The translations under genes and the position numbers were made by a program. A model generated the notes under the pieces. It did not search any database, was not told the DNA's origin, and was given only the letters and a program-made list of their open reading frames with translations. Of a DNA stretch of 64,000 nucleotides, positions 18,199 through 27,740 are shown in pieces (positions within the stretch are counted from its first letter, which is position 1; each line of letters opens with the position of its first letter). The stretch covers positions 1,706,506-1,770,505 of the forward strand of contig CANMGU010000002.1 in assembly GCA_947497455.1 (NCBI GenBank), given 5' to 3'. The stretch comes from an uncultured Sphingomonadaceae bacterium. GTDB lineage: Bacteria > Pseudomonadota > Alphaproteobacteria > Sphingomonadales > Sphingomonadaceae.

Positions 18199-18277
18199 CG
18201 GAAAAGTCTAACAGCAGATGGGTTTAACCATCCAGTTAAATCTGCTATTCGTGTAGAAATTATTCAGGAGAGACTCG

Positions 18278-20020
18278 ATGCATGATCTTGTAATTCGCGG
18301 TGGCACGGTGGTTGATGGGACCGGCTGTGCGCCGTTTACAGCGGATATCGCTATTGATGGGGATCGGGTTTCCCAGGTCGGAACTGTGACTGCCGAAGGG
18401 CGCGAGGAACTTGATGCGACCGGCAAGATTGTTTCCCCGGGCTTTGTGGATGTGCACACCCATTATGACGGACAGGCAACTTGGGACGACGAAATGGCAC
18501 CCTCAAGCTGGCATGGGGTGACAACCGTCGTCATGGGTAATTGCGGCGTCGGTTTTGCTCCGGCCAAACCAGACAAGCATGATTGGCTCATCGGCCTGAT
18601 GGAAGGCGTAGAGGATATTCCCGGTACGGCCCTTGCGGAAGGCATGACCTGGAACTGGGAGACTTTTCCCGAATATATGGATGCGCTGGAAGAACTGCCA
18701 CGCACCATTGATGTTGCAACCCACGTTCCACATGGAGCCATTCGGGCCTATGTTCTGGGCGACCGTGAAAAACCAGGTGCGGTTCCCACCGACGATGACG
18801 TGGAGCAGATGTCGAAAATCGTGGAAGACGGTCTGCGAGCTGGTGCTTTGGGCTTTTCAACCTCGCGCACCGTGCTGCATCGCTCGGTTGACGGGGAGCT
18901 GGTTCCTGGAACTACCGCAACCAAAGAAGAGCTGATCGGAATTGGCCGCGCCATGGGCCGCGTTGGCTATGGTGTGTTCGAGATGGCTTCTGACCTCAAT
19001 CGGGAGTGGGATGAATTTGGTTGGATGGGTGATTTAAGTCGCGAGACCGGTCTACCTGTAACATTCGCGGCACTGCAATCGATCGCCAAAGACCAACCCC
19101 TTGAAGAGCAAATCGCCAACATGCGCGCTGAAAACGACAACGGCGCAAATATTGTGGCACAGATCGCCTTGCGCGGAAATGGTATCATCATGGCTTGGCA
19201 GGGTACGGTTCATCCGTTTGTCCGCAAGCCAAGTTGGGAAGCGATTGCAGACCTGCCGTGGGAAGAAAAATATGCTCGGCTCAATGATCCCGAGTTCAAG
19301 GCGAAACTGATCTCTGAAGCGAGTCTGCCGGCGGAGAATGTCGATATGGCTCCCGTGCAGTTTATCGTTACCGATGGTTGGGCGATGCACTATCAAATGG
19401 ATGATGGTTTCAACTACGAGCCAACCGCCGAGGAAAGCATCAATGCACGCGCCAATGCCGCAGGCGTAACGCCAGCAGAATATGCCTATGATCTGCTAAT
19501 GTCTGATGACGGCAAAGGACTGATCTATCTGCCTATTCTAAACTATATTGATGGCAATCTGGATTTTCTCCACGCGCTGCAACATGCCGATGACACGGTG
19601 AACAGTCTGTCCGATGGTGGAGCGCACTGCGGCACCATCTGTGACGCTGCAAGCCCGACTTTCATGTTGGAGCATTGGGTTAAAAACCGCGAGCGTGGTA
19701 CCATTACGATTGAAAATGCGATTAAGCGGCAGTGTTTGGATACGGCTCGCCTCTATGGTCTGCATGACCGTGGCGTGTTGAAGCCTGGCTATCTTGCCGA
19801 CGTCAATGTGATCGATATGGACAGGATCAAGCTGGGCAAGCCATGGCTCGCCTTTGATCTGCCCGCGGGCGGCAAGCGTTTGCTGCAAAAGGCCGATGGC
19901 TATGATTATACGATCAAGTCAGGGCAAGTGACCTTCAAAGGCGGCATTGTCACGGATAAACGTCCTGGCGGCCTGATCCGTGGTCCGCAAAATGCCGAGA
20001 TGCTGGAGGCGGCAGAGTAA
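18278..20020 (+). CDS. N-acyl-D-amino-acid deacylase-like amidohydrolase
   Basis: A 580-residue metal-dependent amidohydrolase of the D-aminoacylase branch. It starts with [13 protein letters not shown] and the metal motif [11 protein letters not shown] near residue 60, then GNCGVGFAP, whose cysteine bridges metals in D-aminoacylases, and ends with [13 protein letters not shown], the usual closing barrel segment. The family hydrolyses N-acyl-D-amino acids, dihydropyrimidine-like rings or related amides; the exact substrate is open. A well-placed CAGGAGAG precedes the ATG. The next gene starts 3 bp after its stop and is probably co-transcribed. Confidence 0.88.
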   Translation: MHDLVIRGGTVVDGTGCAPFTADIAIDGDRVSQVGTVTAEGREELDATGKIVSPGFVDVHTHYDGQATWDDEMAPSSWHGVTTVVMGNCGVGFAPAKPDKHDWLIGLMEGVEDIPGTALAEGMTWNWETFPEYMDALEELPRTIDVATHVPHGAIRAYVLGDREKPGAVPTDDDVEQMSKIVEDGLRAGALGFSTSRTVLHRSVDGELVPGTTATKEELIGIGRAMGRVGYGVFEMASDLNREWDEFGWMGDLSRETGLPVTFAALQSIAKDQPLEEQIANMRAENDNGANIVAQIALRGNGIIMAWQGTVHPFVRKPSWEAIADLPWEEKYARLNDPEFKAKLISEASLPAENVDMAPVQFIVTDGWAMHYQMDDGFNYEPTAEESINARANAAGVTPAEYAYDLLMSDDGKGLIYLPILNYIDGNLDFLHALQHADDTVNSLSDGGAHCGTICDAASPTFMLEHWVKNRERGTITIENAIKRQCLDTARLYGLHDRGVLKPGYLADVNVIDMDRIKLGKPWLAFDLPAGGKRLLQKADGYDYTIKSGQVTFKGGIVTDKRPGGLIRGPQNAEMLEAAE

Positions 20021-20023
20021 ACA

Positions 20024-20416
20024 GTGTTTGCCGATGCCGGTCTGCTCAGGCTCGCTTACATTGCCAATATCCTGATATTAGTGCCGATCTGCTGGAATAT
20101 GTTTTTCGGCAGCGGTGTGGCCAATGTATTTGAAGGCAAGGTCGAAGAGTCCGCTGGTCTTCGAATATTGGCCGGGAGTCTGTGGCTGGCAATATTGGTT
20201 GGATCCGCGATAGGCTTGCTTGCGCCACGTTTCTTCGCGCCGATCATATTGATCCAGATCTTCTACAAAAGCCTCTGGCTGCTAGCCTTTATCCTACCAT
20301 TGATCGTCGCCGGTAACTCCGATCAGGTTCCATGGGGGATTTCAGCAACCTTCATTGCCATCATATTCTGCTATCCATTCCTGTTTTGGTTTTCAGGGGT
20401 TTGGCGAAGCCATTGA
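20024..20416 (+). CDS. small membrane protein of unknown function
   Basis: A 130-residue protein with four predicted membrane segments (AYIANILILVPICWNMFF, ILAGSLWLAILVGSAIGLL, IILIQIFYKSLWLLAFILPLIV and FIAIIFCYPFLFWF). I do not recognise a family. The GTG start at 20024 lies 3 bp after the amidohydrolase stop, and GGAGG inside that gene is the likely ribosome-binding site, so translation is probably coupled. The close spacing suggests a transport or membrane role linked to the amidohydrolase, but this is inference. Confidence 0.65.
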   Translation: MFADAGLLRLAYIANILILVPICWNMFFGSGVANVFEGKVEESAGLRILAGSLWLAILVGSAIGLLAPRFFAPIILIQIFYKSLWLLAFILPLIVAGNSDQVPWGISATFIAIIFCYPFLFWFSGVWRSH

Positions 20417-20421
20417 CGGAT

Positions 20422-20448
20422 GGTGCTCCGCATAAACTGCGGAGCACC
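20422..20448. terminator. strong bidirectional hairpin between convergent genes
   Basis: A perfect 11-bp inverted repeat, GGTGCTCCGCA (20422-20432) and TGCGGAGCACC (20438-20448), has a 5-nt loop. It fills the short gap between two convergent stop codons. There is no T run on either side, so it may act with Rho or as an mRNA 3'-end stabiliser. Confidence 0.7.
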
Positions 20449-20460
20449 CCGCTCAGTTGC

Positions 20461-21543
20461 CTAAAAAGACTTTTGCCAGCCGATGGTAAACATCCAGTCG
20501 CCTGTCATTTGAGGGCCATTGAGATCCTGATAGACCGGAGCTCCAACCTCGATACCCAGACGATGACCCGCTAAGGGCCCGTGCGTGCCGACGAGATTGA
20601 TGCCGCCGATCAGATCGACCCGTTCGCCGCCCTGAAAATCGGGATTCGCGGTTTGGACAGGTCCCATGATCATCGGATCAATTCCTTGCACCCGACTGGT
20701 GGTTCGGCCTTTGATCCGGCCCGACAAGCTAATCCATTGCGCCGGGCGATAGCTGATCCAGGTGGTCAGCTCGTGCACATCGCCAAAGCGGTAACCTTGA
20801 TCGTTCGTGCCCGTGCGGATTGTCCCGGCATATTGCGAACCAAGACCAATCGATCCGTGCCAGCTTTTGTAGGTAATGGACGGTTTGAGATCCCAGGTGC
20901 CTGAACCGATTTGCATCATATAAGGCACGCGGATGGTTGGTTCGCCACCCATCGGGGTGAGGATTTGGGCGGTCTTTGTTGTCGATCCGGTCGGAATGGA
21001 AACAGCAGCTCGAACAGTAAGCTCCCGCTGCGTATCGCCTTTGCGATCCGAAACACCCAATATCGGAAATACGCCGCCAAGGGTGATATCGCCAAAGCCC
21101 TTCGGATTGGTTGTGAAGTTACCCTGCACGTTGGTAGCAGCGCCGCCGACAAAAGTTATATGCTCCATCTCCTTTTCGACATAGCTGCCCATGGCAATCA
21201 ATGTGACCCAATCGGTTGGCGCATACATTGCACCGACCATCGTCATGTCAGTGCGCATGGCGGTTGGCACAATACGCAATGTGGGCGGTTGGCCCGGGGC
21301 ACCGAAAAAACGATTTGGGATGGTGGTTACAATGTCTTCAGGAGAGACGCTGTCGGTCCCGATCTGATTGCCGCTCATCTCCATATGCATATGGCGGACC
21401 GAGAACATGACCTCGCCCTTCTTATGAGCATGGTCGGCCATCACACCTATCGGGGCGTGATCATCGGCCCTGACATCATGGGCAAGCGTGGGCGTGGAAA
21501 GGCAGGCGGTAACAAGCACCCCTGCGCAAAGCAAGTATTTCAT
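20461..21543 (-). CDS. outer-membrane transporter-like protein (phenol MetA family), Met/His-rich
   Basis: A 360-residue secreted protein with signal peptide (LLCAGVLVTACLSTPTLA). The body looks like an outer-membrane beta-barrel of the MetA-pathway phenol degradation type: MMVGAMYAPTDWVTLIAMGSY-like strands, KGFGDITLGG, LTVRAAVSIPTGS and a final FTIGWQKSF ending in an aromatic residue. The mature N-terminus is rich in histidine and methionine (VRHMHMEMSGNQIG), which hints at copper. It follows a DUF2946 gene on the same strand by 66 bp; that pairing also points to copper uptake or tolerance, but no copper enzyme is present nearby to confirm this. Confidence 0.7.
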   Translation of the reverse strand: MKYLLCAGVLVTACLSTPTLAHDVRADDHAPIGVMADHAHKKGEVMFSVRHMHMEMSGNQIGTDSVSPEDIVTTIPNRFFGAPGQPPTLRIVPTAMRTDMTMVGAMYAPTDWVTLIAMGSYVEKEMEHITFVGGAATNVQGNFTTNPKGFGDITLGGVFPILGVSDRKGDTQRELTVRAAVSIPTGSTTKTAQILTPMGGEPTIRVPYMMQIGSGTWDLKPSITYKSWHGSIGLGSQYAGTIRTGTNDQGYRFGDVHELTTWISYRPAQWISLSGRIKGRTTSRVQGIDPMIMGPVQTANPDFQGGERVDLIGGINLVGTHGPLAGHRLGIEVGAPVYQDLNGPQMTGDWMFTIGWQKSF

Positions 21544-21609
21544 GGTATTTTCCTGTAATTGTCTGATTTTTAGCCGCTGAATTGGTTCAGAATAGGCCGG
21601 TAACTGAGA

Positions 21610-22044
21610 TCAGGCGGTGACAGGCGGGCCAGTTGCGGGCGGAATGTTTATCCGGTTACGGACAGCAAAATGGCGCTGAACCTCTGGTACATGCGCGGCC
21701 ACGATCTGATCATTGATCGCGATCGTGGGCGATGTTGAAATCAGACTGGCCCCGGAAGATGCCGCATAACTACAGACGGAGCTGCCAGTTTCGGAATTTG
21801 GTGAGTCCGGTTTTTCTGGACCGCCATAAACCATAGCTAGCATCGCATAATCAGGATGGTCCGGCGTAATGGCAAGCTTGCTGGTACCATGACCAGAGCA
21901 CAGTTCGATGGAAAAACCAGCGGTGGTTTGACTTGGCATAAAGCCCTGCGGAGCAAGAGCGGAAAGCAACAAAGCAAACGCAGCCAATGTGATGGACAGC
22001 AGTTTGCCTCGCAACGGCTTGTGTGGGGGTACGGCTATATTCAT
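21610..22044 (-). CDS. DUF2946 protein
   Basis: A 144-residue protein with one N-terminal hydrophobic segment (LLSITLAAFALLLSALAPQG) and the DUF2946 pattern: a FSIELCSGHG motif, a SSVCSYAA motif and a proline-rich end with PPATGPPVTA. Two cysteines and a histidine could bind metal. DUF2946 proteins commonly occur with TonB receptors and copper proteins. It is the first gene of a probable two-gene unit with the barrel protein downstream. Function is unproven. Confidence 0.65.
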   Translation of the reverse strand: MNIAVPPHKPLRGKLLSITLAAFALLLSALAPQGFMPSQTTAGFSIELCSGHGTSKLAITPDHPDYAMLAMVYGGPEKPDSPNSETGSSVCSYAASSGASLISTSPTIAINDQIVAAHVPEVQRHFAVRNRINIPPATGPPVTA

Positions 22045-22099
22045 CGCTTTGGCGGATCTATAGTAATGCTAACCGGCATTGACCAGTATGGAATGCCGA

Positions 22100-22576
22100 T
22101 CAAAGCAGTTTTATTGGGCTCTGTGTTGCGATTATCTTAGCGGTTTTATCAGCAATGATCAGGAAACCGCTTTCCGGTGTTCCAAAACCAAGGCGCTGGC
22201 GTTTGAATTTGAAGAGCGAAGCATCGGAAACATGGATTTGGCCCCAGGGCACAAAAAAGGGGTGCTGGAATGGACCGAAGATTTTCCACATTGATACCCG
22301 CAAGCCCGTCCGACAAACGTCGAAGCGTAAACAGCCGGAGAAATTGACTTTTGCTGACGATAGTCTGCCCATGGCCCCCGATTGGGCGCGCATGACCATC
22401 AGGTTTTCGTCAGGTCTGTCTGAAAATCGGTTTTGCAACTTATTCCATCCGGACATGCGTCCGAGCAAGGTTACGATAAGCAACCACATGCCCAGAAACA
22501 TGACCGGGAATAGAGCCAAAATCATGGTCTCGTCTATCGGAAAACCCATCAGAACGAAGGGTTCGGTGTCGGACAA
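22100..22576 (-). CDS. membrane protein of unknown function downstream of dnaN
   Basis: Up to 158 residues with one clear membrane helix (LALFPVMFLGMWLLIVTLLG) followed by a soluble domain of about 110 residues containing FGPFQHPFFVPWGQI and FLIIADKTAKII. No family is recognised. The track start is TTG at 22576; an ATG at 22549 would give 149 residues, and neither has a good ribosome-binding site. It begins 10 bp after dnaN, so coupling to dnaN translation is likely. Base composition and codon style match the neighbours. Confidence 0.6.
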   Translation of the reverse strand: MSDTEPFVLMGFPIDETMILALFPVMFLGMWLLIVTLLGRMSGWNKLQNRFSDRPDENLMVMRAQSGAMGRLSSAKVNFSGCLRFDVCRTGLRVSMWKIFGPFQHPFFVPWGQIHVSDASLFKFKRQRLGFGTPESGFLIIADKTAKIIATQSPIKLL

Positions 22577-22586
22577 ATCGACCGCG

Positions 22587-23702
22587 TTACACCCGCATCG
22601 GCATCAGCACATAAAGCGCCGGTGACTTGTCGTCCTCACGGATCAATGTTGGTGCGCTAGCATCGGCGAGATGAAGCTCGACATTGTCGCCTTCAATCTC
22701 ACTCAGAATGTCCAAGAGGTACCGCGAGTTAAAGCCGATTTCAAAGCTGTCTTCCTTATAAGCTCCCGGTACCTCTTCGGCCGCAGTGCCGTTTTCTGGT
22801 GAAGTGACGGAGAGCGTGATCTTATCATCGCCCAAGGCCATTTTTACAGCGCGGGTCTTTTCGGTGGCAATGGTTGAGACACGGTCGACGCCTTGCGCAA
22901 AGCTCTTGGGATCAATTTTCAGAATCTTGTCATTTCCGGTCGGAATGACGCGTGTGTAATCCGGGAAGGTACCGTCAATCAGCTTGCTTGTCAGGATTGC
23001 AGTGCCGAGAGTGAAACGAATTTTGCTCGCAGACAGATCAATCTGAACGGATGCTTCGCCATTTTCGTCAAGCAGCTTGCGCAGTTCATTGACGCATTTG
23101 CGGGGAACGATAACGTCCGGCATGCCTTCTGCTCCAGCAGGGCGGGGCAGAGTGACACGGGCTAGACGATGGCCGTCCGTGGCAGCGGCTTTCAGAACCG
23201 GTGTCTCTTCATCCTGAACGTGCAGAAAAATGCCGTTCAGATAATAGCGTGTTTCTTCTGTGGAGATCGCAAATTTGGTTTTATCGATAATCTGTACCAA
23301 GGATGCCGCCGGCAGCTCGAAACTTGTGGGCAGGTCGCCCTCGGCGATGATTGGGAAATCATCACGAGGCAAGGTTTGCAGATTGAATCGTGCCCGGCCT
23401 GCATTGACCTTCATTTTGCCATCAGCAGCGTCCAGTTGTACCTGCGACCCATCTGGCAATTTGCGGGCAATATCGAACAGCGTGTGGGCAGAAACGGTTA
23501 TTGAGCCAGCCGTTTCCACCTGCGCCTCTACCGTCTCAACAACCTGCAGATCTAGGTCAGTGGCCATTAGCTTAATGCCGCCACCGTCGCTGGCTTCGAT
23601 CAATACATTGGACAGAATCGGGATCGTATTGCGCCGCTCAACCACCGACTGGACATGGCCCAGACTTTTCAGCAGTGCTGCGCGTTCAATTGTCGCTTTC
23701 AT
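22587..23702 (-). CDS. dnaN: DNA polymerase III beta subunit (sliding clamp)
   Basis: A 371-residue clamp, the normal length, made of three similar domains that form a dimeric ring around DNA. It begins MKATIERAALLKSLGHVQSVVERRNTI-like, typical for alphaproteobacterial DnaN, has ILSNVLIEA, VSAHTLFDIARKLPDG, FNSRYLLDIL, and ends in the conserved YVLMPMRV, which lies near the binding pocket for clamp partners. The start is the ATG at 23702 with AAGGACGG upstream; the frame extends 29 codons further without a plausible protein. dnaA is not adjacent here. Confidence 0.97.
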   Translation of the reverse strand: MKATIERAALLKSLGHVQSVVERRNTIPILSNVLIEASDGGGIKLMATDLDLQVVETVEAQVETAGSITVSAHTLFDIARKLPDGSQVQLDAADGKMKVNAGRARFNLQTLPRDDFPIIAEGDLPTSFELPAASLVQIIDKTKFAISTEETRYYLNGIFLHVQDEETPVLKAAATDGHRLARVTLPRPAGAEGMPDVIVPRKCVNELRKLLDENGEASVQIDLSASKIRFTLGTAILTSKLIDGTFPDYTRVIPTGNDKILKIDPKSFAQGVDRVSTIATEKTRAVKMALGDDKITLSVTSPENGTAAEEVPGAYKEDSFEIGFNSRYLLDILSEIEGDNVELHLADASAPTLIREDDKSPALYVLMPMRV

Positions 23703-23871
23703 AAACCGTCCTTCATTTCCTGTCCCTGGGCAGTATATTTCGCCCCAATGGCTGCTCCCGGACACAGCAAAAGACTCCGTCCAGTTCACAGATAGTCATC
23801 GCTTCATTAACAATATCAACCAATAGGGCAAGCCTGATACAGGGGGTGACAAAGATATTGCGGTGAAAATC

Positions 23872-23880
23872 TGTGGAAAA
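23872..23880 (-). promoter_or_regulatory. DnaA-box-like site upstream of dnaN
   Basis: On the minus strand TTTTCCACA differs from the consensus TTATCCACA at one base. It lies about 170 bp upstream of dnaN and 70 bp before the divergent phosphatase gene. It is a single site, so it suggests DnaA control of dnaN at most, not an origin. Confidence 0.3.
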
Positions 23881-23953
23881 AACACACAATGCGGCTAAAC
23901 CGACTAAAGATAATGACCAGCGACATTATGCAAAAGCGAATTAGGCTATAGTT

Positions 23954-24607
23954 ATGAGCAATTTAAGTGGCAGTTTTAGCACAAACGGAAAGCGCCTGTT
24001 CATTGCCCGTCATGGCGAGACGATTTTCAATCTGGCTGGCCGTATTCAGGGGAATGATGCACATACCCCTTTGACACAACGCGGTTTCGCCCAGGCTGAT
24101 GAAATGGGTCGTGCGCTGGCGCTCTATCTGGGTGGTTTCTGCGACCTTGATCTCGTTGCTTCAGACACGGGTCGAGCACTGCAAACCTTGTCGATCGTTT
24201 GTGAGCATATTGAGTTGGATTGGCACAACACCATTCCTGATGCCCGTCTTCGGGAGATTAATATGGGAGAATGGGAAGGCATTTATTACGGCAAGCTCAA
24301 CGGTCAACTGAAAGTTGATTACGATCAGGGATTATTTCTTACCCAAGCACCGGGCGGAGAAACATATCGTGACATTGTGAACCGGTTGAAAACTTGGCTT
24401 GCCGATCAAGTATTTGACCGCGACATGCTTATAATTAGCCACGGGATGACCAGCCGGGTATTGCGGGGTTTATTGACCGGACAACCGTCGCTGGAACTCA
24501 TCGATGCGCCTATGGCTGAAAGCCTACCACAAGGTTCGATGGTTCAAATTGTGGATGGTGCTGAGAAAATTGTCCACTTGGGTGCCGGAGAGAGTGAAAA
24601 GGCATGA
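23954..24607 (+). CDS. histidine phosphatase family protein (phosphoglycerate-mutase-like)
   Basis: A 217-residue enzyme of the histidine phosphatase superfamily. The catalytic RHGE motif lies in LFIARHGETIFNLAGRIQG, and the second histidine in LIISHGMTSRVLRGLLTG; the pattern DTGRALQTLSIV is also typical. The family covers cofactor-dependent phosphoglycerate mutases and broad phosphatases such as GpmB, CobC and others; the substrate cannot be read from the sequence. It overlaps the next gene by 4 bp (ATGA). Confidence 0.88.
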   Translation: MSNLSGSFSTNGKRLFIARHGETIFNLAGRIQGNDAHTPLTQRGFAQADEMGRALALYLGGFCDLDLVASDTGRALQTLSIVCEHIELDWHNTIPDARLREINMGEWEGIYYGKLNGQLKVDYDQGLFLTQAPGGETYRDIVNRLKTWLADQVFDRDMLIISHGMTSRVLRGLLTGQPSLELIDAPMAESLPQGSMVQIVDGAEKIVHLGAGESEKA

Positions 24608-25110
24608 GGATTGCTGCTGGAGCTCTGGCCGTGATCTGTCTGACACTAATGTCAGCGCCGATTGCAGCCAAAGATTCGCTCGGCATTTTTAACAGCTGGG
24701 GCGCATTTCGCGATCTGGCTGTTCCACGTTGCTATGCAATTGCTGAATCAGAGGACATAAGAGGCAAGGCTGAGCGAAAATCTTACGCTTCCGTCGGTTT
24801 CTGGCCCAAGCGGAATATTCGCGCCCAATTTCATGTTCGTCTCAGCCGCGATCGCTCAACCAACAGCCGTGTCATGGTCGGTATTGGAGGCCGTCGGTTC
24901 CAACTGACGGCCAATCGATCGGACGGGTGGTCGCAGGATAGACGCATGGACGCCGCAATAATTGCGGCTTTACGCTCTGCCAACAGCATGACCATTGAGA
25001 GCACGGGACGCGATGGCAAACCGATTGTTGATGCTTATCTGTTGCGCGGTGCGGCAACCGCAATTGATGCGGCTTCATTGGGCTGTTCGCGTCTGAAACG
25101 GGAAGACTGA
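24604..25110 (+). CDS. secreted protein of unknown function
   Basis: A 168-residue protein with a signal peptide (GALAVICLTLMSAPIAA). The mature part of about 147 residues has two cysteines (PRCYAIAES and LGCSRL) that could form a disulfide, and beta-type segments. It faintly resembles invasion-associated locus B proteins, but I do not assign it. It overlaps the phosphatase gene by 4 bp and is surely co-expressed with it. Confidence 0.7.
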   Translation: MRIAAGALAVICLTLMSAPIAAKDSLGIFNSWGAFRDLAVPRCYAIAESEDIRGKAERKSYASVGFWPKRNIRAQFHVRLSRDRSTNSRVMVGIGGRRFQLTANRSDGWSQDRRMDAAIIAALRSANSMTIESTGRDGKPIVDAYLLRGAATAIDAASLGCSRLKRED

Positions 25111-25191
25111 AAATAACTTATGTGGGCCTGATGATTGGTTGATCGCCCTCATGGCTGGTATTTCCGGTGATCCAGCCCTATATGCGCCCTC

Positions 25192-26439
25192 ATGCAGATT
25201 CCCGGCCATATAGATCCTGTCCCGTTACCCGCCAAAGTGACGCCCCGTGAAGACGGGCGCGTTGACTTGATTGGTTTGAGTGTCGCTGAAATTCGGGACG
25301 TGCTGATCGAAGCGGGATTGGATGAGAAACAGGGAAAGCTGCGCTCAAAGCAGTTGTTTCACTGGATGTACCATCGCGGAGTTAATGATTTTGCGGTAAT
25401 GACAGATATGAGCAAGACGCTGCGGCCATGGTTGGCAGAGCGTTTTGTGATCGGACGTCCGGAAATTGTCGAAGCCCATTTATCGGAAGACGGTACACGC
25501 AAATGGCTGCTGCGGTCTGCGGACAAGCAAGATTATGAAATGGTCTTCATTCCTGATGAAGATCGCGGCACATTATGCATTTCCTCGCAAGTGGGTTGCA
25601 CGCTTAACTGCCGCTTCTGCCATACGGGAACGATGCGGTTAGTTCGTAATCTGACCCCCGGGGAAATTGTCGGGCAGGTCATGCTGGCGCGCGATGCGCT
25701 GGGAGAATGGCCCAAGGGCGTTATGGATTTCGCCGACGATGAAGAGGCGGAAAGTACCAAGGAATATAATCAGGCTTACAAGTCCGATGGTCGCTTGCTG
25801 ACGAATATCGTGCTAATGGGCATGGGCGAGCCGCTTTATAATTTCGATAATGTCCGCGATGCGATGAAGGTGGTGATGGATGGCGCCGGTTTGGCACTGT
25901 CGCGCCGCCGGATTACCTTGTCGACCAGCGGTGTCGTGCCGATGATCGCGAGAGCAGGCGAAGAGATAAGCGTCAACCTGGCAATCTCACTGCATGCGGT
26001 AAACAAGGAAACGCGGGATGAGATCGTGCCGCTCAACCGCAAATACTCCATTGAAGAGTTGCTCCAGGCTTGCGCGGATTACCCGGGTTCCAGCAACTCG
26101 CGGCGGATCACCTTTGAATATGTGATGCTGAAAGACAAGAATGACAGCGACGAAGATGCACGCGAATTGGTCAATCTGCTGCGGCAATATGACTTGCCAG
26201 CCAAGGTGAACTTGATCCCGTTCAATCCTTGGCCGGGTTCTGCCTATGAATGTTCCACGCCTGAGCGGATCAAAGCATTTTCCAAGATTGTCTTTGATGC
26301 CGGTATCAGTGCGCCTGTGCGAACGCCGCGCGGACGGGATATAATGGCTGCCTGCGGTCAATTGAAATCAGCGAGTGAAAAGAAAAGCAGAGCCGAACTC
26401 GACCGTCTGGCGGAAGAAAAACAAGCCGCATTGGGCTGA
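25192..26439 (+). CDS. rlmN: 23S rRNA (adenine-2503-C2)-methyltransferase RlmN
   Basis: A 415-residue radical SAM methyltransferase that adds a C2 methyl to A2503 of 23S rRNA and A37 of some tRNAs. The 4Fe-4S cluster cysteines are in [17 protein letters not shown]. The cysteine pair needed for catalysis is provided by the CGQ region near the C-terminus ([11 protein letters not shown]) and the conserved cysteine before it. [13 protein letters not shown] and [15 protein letters not shown] are further signatures. It has a short extra loop with acidic residues ([13 protein letters not shown]). It is longer than the E. coli protein (384) mainly through the N-terminus and this loop. No cfr-like features. 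Confidence 0.95.
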   Translation: MQIPGHIDPVPLPAKVTPREDGRVDLIGLSVAEIRDVLIEAGLDEKQGKLRSKQLFHWMYHRGVNDFAVMTDMSKTLRPWLAERFVIGRPEIVEAHLSEDGTRKWLLRSADKQDYEMVFIPDEDRGTLCISSQVGCTLNCRFCHTGTMRLVRNLTPGEIVGQVMLARDALGEWPKGVMDFADDEEAESTKEYNQAYKSDGRLLTNIVLMGMGEPLYNFDNVRDAMKVVMDGAGLALSRRRITLSTSGVVPMIARAGEEISVNLAISLHAVNKETRDEIVPLNRKYSIEELLQACADYPGSSNSRRITFEYVMLKDKNDSDEDARELVNLLRQYDLPAKVNLIPFNPWPGSAYECSTPERIKAFSKIVFDAGISAPVRTPRGRDIMAACGQLKSASEKKSRAELDRLAEEKQAALG

Positions 26440-26449
26440 TGTGCCAGAT

Positions 26450-26839
26450 CTAAACGGTTGCTATTACGTCAATCTCTACCATCAGGCCGGGGATGGCCAA
26501 AGCTTTGACTTCGACAATTGTATCCGCTGGATAAGGCTCTGAAAAATAGTGTTTTCGCGCTTCTACGATTTGCGGAAAATAGGCCATATCAGTAAGATAG
26601 ATGGTGACCTTGACGATCTTTTCTCGGCTGCTGCCGCCAGCCGCTAACACGCGGTCGATATTGATGAAGACCTGCGCTACCTGTTGATCAAAGTCTCCTG
26701 CGCCAACAATATTGCCCGCTTCGTCAATAGCCGCTTGACCCGATAGAAAAAGCATATCGCCAACCCGCCAGCCTGGTGCGATGGCATAAGGGGCGAGGGG
26801 GTCTGGATCGATATTGATCACTCTGTGATTGTCGGCCAT
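26450..26839 (-). CDS. RidA/YjgF/Rid-family protein lacking the usual arginine
   Basis: A 129-residue member of the Rid (YER057c/UK114) family, forming a trimer in known cases and deaminating reactive enamines. Recognisable parts are MLFLSGQAAIDEAGNIVG, QVFINIDRVLAAGGSSREKIVKVTIYLTDM and VEVKALAIPGLMVEIDVIA. RidA proper has an arginine in the PARS motif for carboxylate binding; here the equivalent reads PADTIVEV, so the arginine seems replaced and the activity may differ. The start is the ATG at 26839, since GGAGGAG lies inside the longer open frame that begins at a TTG. Confidence 0.85.
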   Translation of the reverse strand: MADNHRVINIDPDPLAPYAIAPGWRVGDMLFLSGQAAIDEAGNIVGAGDFDQQVAQVFINIDRVLAAGGSSREKIVKVTIYLTDMAYFPQIVEARKHYFSEPYPADTIVEVKALAIPGLMVEIDVIATV

Positions 26840-26915
26840 CGATTTTTCGCTCCTCCGCAAGTTTCTTTCGTTGCACTGTAACGACTAACTTTCTTTTGTC
26901 GAACAACTGGCTAGG

Positions 26916-27740
26916 ATGAAAAGTGAAATGACGGATACGCCAGAACGAAAAGCTTTACGCCACCGGCTGACCACCCGGCTTTGGCATTGGATCAATGCGC
27001 TGTGCCTTCTTGTGCTGCTAATGAGCGGTCTGACCATTTTTAATGCGCATCCGCGGCTTTATTGGGGCGAATATGGTGCCAATGGTGACTATGCGTGGGC
27101 AGCGGTGGGATCTTCACAAACGTTAGGCTATGTCAGGCTCGGCGAAACCAAGGTTGAGACAACCGGCTTCATCGGAAATTGGCGCGATAGCGAGGGCGAG
27201 ATACAGACCTGGGCTTTTCCTGGCTGGGCAACGATACCATCCTATTACAGCCTCGCTGACGGACGGCGGTGGCATTTCTTCTTCGCTTGGATATTCAGCA
27301 TTGGTTTGGCCTTTTTCATGATCCGTTCGTTGTTCAACCGCCATGTGCAAAATGATTTGCATATTAACCGCTCTGAGTGGCGGCCGTCCCACATCTTGCG
27401 CGATATAAAAAACCATTTGCGGCTGCGGTTTCACGATGATGGCGGCGTTAACATCTATAATATTCTGCAAAAGCTTAGCTATATTGGAGTGATCTTCATT
27501 CTGTTGCCTCTGATGATATTCACAGGATTGGCTATGTCACCGGCGATGGATGCGAACTGGCCGTGGCTCACTGACATTTTTGGCGGTCGTCAGTCTGCGC
27601 GATCCGTTCACTTTATCGGAATGTTCTTGCTGGTACTGTTCTTTATCGTTCATATGATCACGCTGTTGCTTGCGGGGCCATTCAAGCAAACCTGGGCCAT
27701 GATTACTGGCGGAGAGCGGAAAGAAAGTGGCCATGAATAA
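26916..27740 (+). CDS. cytochrome b561-type membrane subunit
   Basis: A 274-residue membrane protein of the bacterial cytochrome b561/formate dehydrogenase gamma type. It has four helices (WHWINALCLLVLLMSGLTI; WHFFFAWIFSIGLAFFM; IGVIFILLPLMIFTGLAM; IGMFLLVLFFIVHMITLLL). Histidines in TTRLWHW, RRWHFFF, SVHFIG and VHM are candidates for the two hemes. A 70-residue loop with GYVRLGETKVETTGF follows helix one and faces the periplasm. It overlaps the next gene, a periplasmic molybdoenzyme, and probably delivers electrons to or from the quinone pool, as YedZ does for YedY. Confidence 0.88.
   Translation: MKSEMTDTPERKALRHRLTTRLWHWINALCLLVLLMSGLTIFNAHPRLYWGEYGANGDYAWAAVGSSQTLGYVRLGETKVETTGFIGNWRDSEGEIQTWAFPGWATIPSYYSLADGRRWHFFFAWIFSIGLAFFMIRSLFNRHVQNDLHINRSEWRPSHILRDIKNHLRLRFHDDGGVNIYNILQKLSYIGVIFILLPLMIFTGLAMSPAMDANWPWLTDIFGGRQSARSVHFIGMFLLVLFFIVHMITLLLAGPFKQTWAMITGGERKESGHE

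Noticed and set aside
23703-23953. Replication origin next to dnaN
   Set aside because: Only one DnaA-like box with one mismatch was found, no AT-rich unwinding region or cluster, and dnaA is absent.
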